A stretch of 64,000 nt of DNA, from assembly GCA_947455595.1 (NCBI GenBank), contig CANGOP010000005.1, forward strand, positions 62,001-126,000, read 5' to 3'. Source of the stretch: Gammaproteobacteria bacterium. GTDB lineage: Bacteria > Pseudomonadota > Gammaproteobacteria > Steroidobacterales > Steroidobacteraceae. Below are positions 61,750 through 64,000 of the stretch, piece by piece. The position numbers and the translations under genes were made by a program. Below the pieces are notes generated by a model. It did no database searches, was not told where the DNA came from, and saw only the letters and a list, made by a program, of their open reading frames with translations. Numbering within the stretch: the first letter of the stretch is position 1; each line of letters begins with the position of its first letter.

Positions 61750-63174
61750 TTAAGCCGTCAGACGATTGGCGTCGGCTGGATATACCGCCTGAATCGGCGC
61801 ATCGCCGAACCAGCTTAAGGTGGGCGCCAGCGCAGCCACCGCGCCGATGATCAGCAGGGCCGGCGACTTCACTGCCGCTTCCGCTGCCAAGGCTGCTGAG
61901 CCCTTCAGCGTCCCCACGATGACCCGTTGATCGGCGCGCGTGCCGTTCTCAACAAATGCGACGGGCGTTGTGGGCGATTGACCGTGGGCGAGCAGTTCCG
62001 CCTCCACCCGTTGCACGCTGCCGACACCCATGTAGATCGCCAGCGTGTCGCGCTCGCGCGCCAGACTCGCCCAATCCACCGCATCCAACGCGGACTGACA
62101 GTGGGCGGTGACGAGGCGCACGCCCCGCGCATGGTCACGGTGGGTGAGGGGAATGCCGGCATAAGCGCCGCAAGCGACCGCTGCCGTCACACCCGGTACC
62201 ACACGATAGGCGATGCCATGCGCGGCGAGCACCTCGATCTCTTCGCCGCCGCGACCGAAGACAAACGGGTCGCCACCCTTGAGACGGACAACGCGCCGAC
62301 CGGCACGGGCGTGTTCGACAAGCAGCGCATTGATCTCATCCTGCGGGACCGAGTGAAAACCCGCGGCCTTACCCACCGGGATCAGTTCCGCCTCGCGCCG
62401 AGAAAGCGCCAAAACTTCCGCGCTCACCAGCCGGTCATGGAGCACGACATCGGCCGCCTGCAGCGCCCGCAGCGCATTCAGGGTCAGCAGTCCGGGATCA
62501 CCAGGACCTGCGCCAACCAGATCCACCCGACCACCGCTCGCCGTGCTACCCATGAGCGCACGTTCGAAAGCCACCTCGGCTTCCATCGGACGACGGCGTC
62601 GCAAGGCATCCGGCACCGCACCCTCGAGGAGTGCGGCATAAAATCGGCGGCGCTGTGTGAGATCCGGGAACCGCTGTTTGATCCGATCGCGTACCCGACG
62701 CAGAAAGGATGCAAGGTCACCGAAAGACTCATCGATCGCCGATTCGATGCGTGCGCGCACATAGCGAGCGAACGCCGGCGCAGATCCTTCCGTCGACACC
62801 GCGATCACCAGCGGCGAACGATCGACAATCGCCGGTAGGATACCCGTCGAAAGCTCCAGATCATCCACGACATTGACCGGAATCCCGCGCGCGGTCGCCG
62901 CATCGGCAACCCGACGATTCACGTCCGGATCATCCGTCGCAGCGACGACCACCGATGCGCCGATGACGTCGGATTCTGCAAAGGCCCGCGCTTCCCACGT
63001 GAACTGACCCTCAGCAACCCGTGCGGCGAGCGACGGCGTGACCGTTGGCGAAAAAATAGCAATCGCCGGTCCCGCGCTTTGGAAGAGATCGATCTTGCGC
63101 TCGGCAATGGTGCCGCCGCCCACGACGACGACCTTGCGGCCCTTCAAATCGAGAAACAGCGGGAACCAACGCAT
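61750..63174 (-). CDS. cysG: Siroheme synthase
   Basis: Trifunctional enzyme: precorrin-2 dehydrogenase/ferrochelatase N-terminal half (KVVVVGGGTIAERKIDLF, then TEGSAPAFARYVRARIE) and uroporphyrinogen-III C-methyltransferase C-terminal half (VDLVGAGPGDPGLLTLNALR, in part: VGAGPGDPGLLTL; GRRVVRLKGGDPFVFGRGGEE, in part: VRLKGGDPFVFGRGGEE). About 474 residues. ATG 63174 is preferred to GTG 63180. It follows cysI by about 6 bp on the same strand and makes the siroheme that CysI needs. Confidence 0.95.
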   Translation of the reverse strand: MRWFPLFLDLKGRKVVVVGGGTIAERKIDLFQSAGPAIAIFSPTVTPSLAARVAEGQFTWEARAFAESDVIGASVVVAATDDPDVNRRVADAATARGIPVNVVDDLELSTGILPAIVDRSPLVIAVSTEGSAPAFARYVRARIESAIDESFGDLASFLRRVRDRIKQRFPDLTQRRRFYAALLEGAVPDALRRRRPMEAEVAFERALMGSTASGGRVDLVGAGPGDPGLLTLNALRALQAADVVLHDRLVSAEVLALSRREAELIPVGKAAGFHSVPQDEINALLVEHARAGRRVVRLKGGDPFVFGRGGEEIEVLAAHGIAYRVVPGVTAAVACGAYAGIPLTHRDHARGVRLVTAHCQSALDAVDWASLARERDTLAIYMGVGSVQRVEAELLAHGQSPTTPVAFVENGTRADQRVIVGTLKGSAALAAEAAVKSPALLIIGAVAALAPTLSWFGDAPIQAVYPADANRLTA

Positions 63175-63180
63175 CGTCAC

Positions 63181-64000
63181 TTATCCCGGCAGACGCTTCG
63201 TGCGCCAGAGGAAGTCACCGAAGCGTTCACCGTCGGTGCGCTCCTGCTGCCAAGCGGCGAACAGTCCACCAACAACGCTGTGGAACGTCGCTTCGTCGAT
63301 GTTCTCGCGATAGAGCACATTGAGGCGCGAGCCCACGGCATCTCCGCCAAGATGCAGGTTGTAACGACCGAGCGCCTTGCCGACGAGTCCGATTTCCGCC
63401 ACATAGGGCCGCGCACAACCATTCGGGCAGCCCGTGATGCGCAGGCTGAGCGGCTCATCTGCAAGCCCATGATCCGCGAGTAACTGCTCGACATCCGCGG
63501 TGAGCTTGGGCAAGTAGCGCTCCGCTTCCGCCATCCCTAACGGACACGTCGGCATCGACACACACGCCAGTGCATGCCGCGCGAGGTACGTGCCTTCGGC
63601 CGCGTCGAGGTGAAAGTGCTGAATCAGCCCGTCGATCGACGCCTTATCCACATCCTTGACGCGAGCGATGGTGACGTTCTGATTGGCCGTACAGCGGAAG
63701 TCGCCGCTGTGAACGGTGGCGATCGTGCGAAGTCCCGTCAACCAAGGCAGTCCTTCCTTGTCGGCGATGCGACCCGCCGGAATGCGCAAGGTCCGATGCC
63801 AGGTGCCATCCAGCGCTTTACGCCAGCCGAAGAGGTCCCCGTGGGTATCGAATGCGAACGCCCGGGCGGCCTCCAGCGTCACGCCGGCGCGCTTCTGAAC
63901 TTCGCCCACAAACCACTCAAGGCCGCGATCTTCGATGGTGTACTTGAGGCGGGCATGCTTGCGATTGGTGCGATCGCCATAGTCACGCTGCGTGGTCACA
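63181..64000 (-). CDS. cysI: Sulfite reductase hemoprotein beta component (C-terminal part)
   Basis: The frame runs off the window edge, so the N-terminus is missing. Siroheme/4Fe-4S ligands appear as CVSMPTCPLGMAEAER and LRITGCPNGCARPYVAE, and the substrate-binding RDYGDRTNRKHARLKY is just inside the edge. This pattern identifies CysI (sulfite to sulfide) rather than nitrite reductase. It is in an operon with cysG, giving sulfide for the MetY-type sulfhydrylase. Confidence 0.94.
   Translation of the reverse strand, partial: VTTQRDYGDRTNRKHARLKYTIEDRGLEWFVGEVQKRAGVTLEAARAFAFDTHGDLFGWRKALDGTWHRTLRIPAGRIADKEGLPWLTGLRTIATVHSGDFRCTANQNVTIARVKDVDKASIDGLIQHFHLDAAEGTYLARHALACVSMPTCPLGMAEAERYLPKLTADVEQLLADHGLADEPLSLRITGCPNGCARPYVAEIGLVGKALGRYNLHLGGDAVGSRLNVLYRENIDEATFHSVVGGLFAAWQQERTDGERFGDFLWRTKRLPG

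Overview
The window is a 64 kb stretch of a GC-rich bacterial chromosome, most likely from a gammaproteobacterium. The family content points that way: AhpC/AhpF, a YheU (UPF0270) protein, a YbiT-type ABC-F ATPase, QmcA/NfeD, CysG beside CysI, and DUF2844/DUF3443. Lineage below class level is a guess. The first and last genes (ahpC and cysI) are cut by the window edges. I see no rRNA, tRNA, CRISPR array, reverse transcriptase or prophage.

Layout. 1-2.1 kb: peroxide defence (ahpC, ahpF). 2.1-9.6 kb: a secreted type-B carboxylesterase, an FMN 2-hydroxy acid oxidase, and a translationally coupled minus-strand set of quinohemoprotein alcohol dehydrogenase, SDR dehydrogenase and class II aldolase, then an M24 peptidase. 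9.6-12.7 kb: NfeD-SPFH pair and YbiT. 12.8-14.6 kb: an orphan modA behind a ModE-box-like site, and a LysR regulator. 14.6-20.6 kb: a DmdA-like (GcvT-fold) protein, a DmdC-type acyl-CoA dehydrogenase, and an O-acetylhomoserine sulfhydrylase operon. 20.6-32.8 kb: housekeeping and small catabolic operons: Fe-alcohol dehydrogenase, YheU plus an Fe-S protein, a DODA-type dioxygenase, a DgcN/DgcA D-glutamate pair, peptidases, thioredoxin-like proteins and a PilZ protein. 32.8-40.7 kb: a divergent catabolic locus around a GntR/FCD regulator. On one side are an MFS transporter, an SDR and a second esterase, all with overlapping stops and starts. On the other side are an AcuI-type reductase, an FAD oxidoreductase and an enolase-superfamily enzyme. 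40.8-50.1 kb: an AT-richer accessory island with a cysteine-repeat protein, two lipoproteins, an IS3-family element with a broken orfA, and two large tandem collagen-like lectin proteins. 50.1-64 kb: LysR and malate synthase, an MFS carrier, a dimethylglycine/sarcosine dehydrogenase-like fusion, a DMT exporter, MarR and an EmrB-type pump, a FadJ-like beta-oxidation enzyme, and the sulfite reductase/siroheme pair cysI-cysG.

Two signals stand out. First, an 11-bp palindrome (TTGTCWGACAA) occurs exactly in two divergent promoters 19.5 kb apart: gntR/acuI and acyl-CoA dehydrogenase/metY. A related perfect 10-bp inverted repeat lies directly upstream of the DmdA-like gene. The linked enzymes (DmdA-like, DmdC-like, AcuI, MetY) are those expected for using a methylated sulfur compound such as DMSP and recapturing methanethiol, so they may form one scattered GntR regulon. 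Second, the two collagen-like proteins share 61 identical nucleotides starting exactly at their start codons but diverge afterwards. They carry different lectin-type C-termini (C-type lectin plus LamG-like, versus Lcl/DUF1566-like plus LecA-like), which suggests a modular surface-adhesin system.
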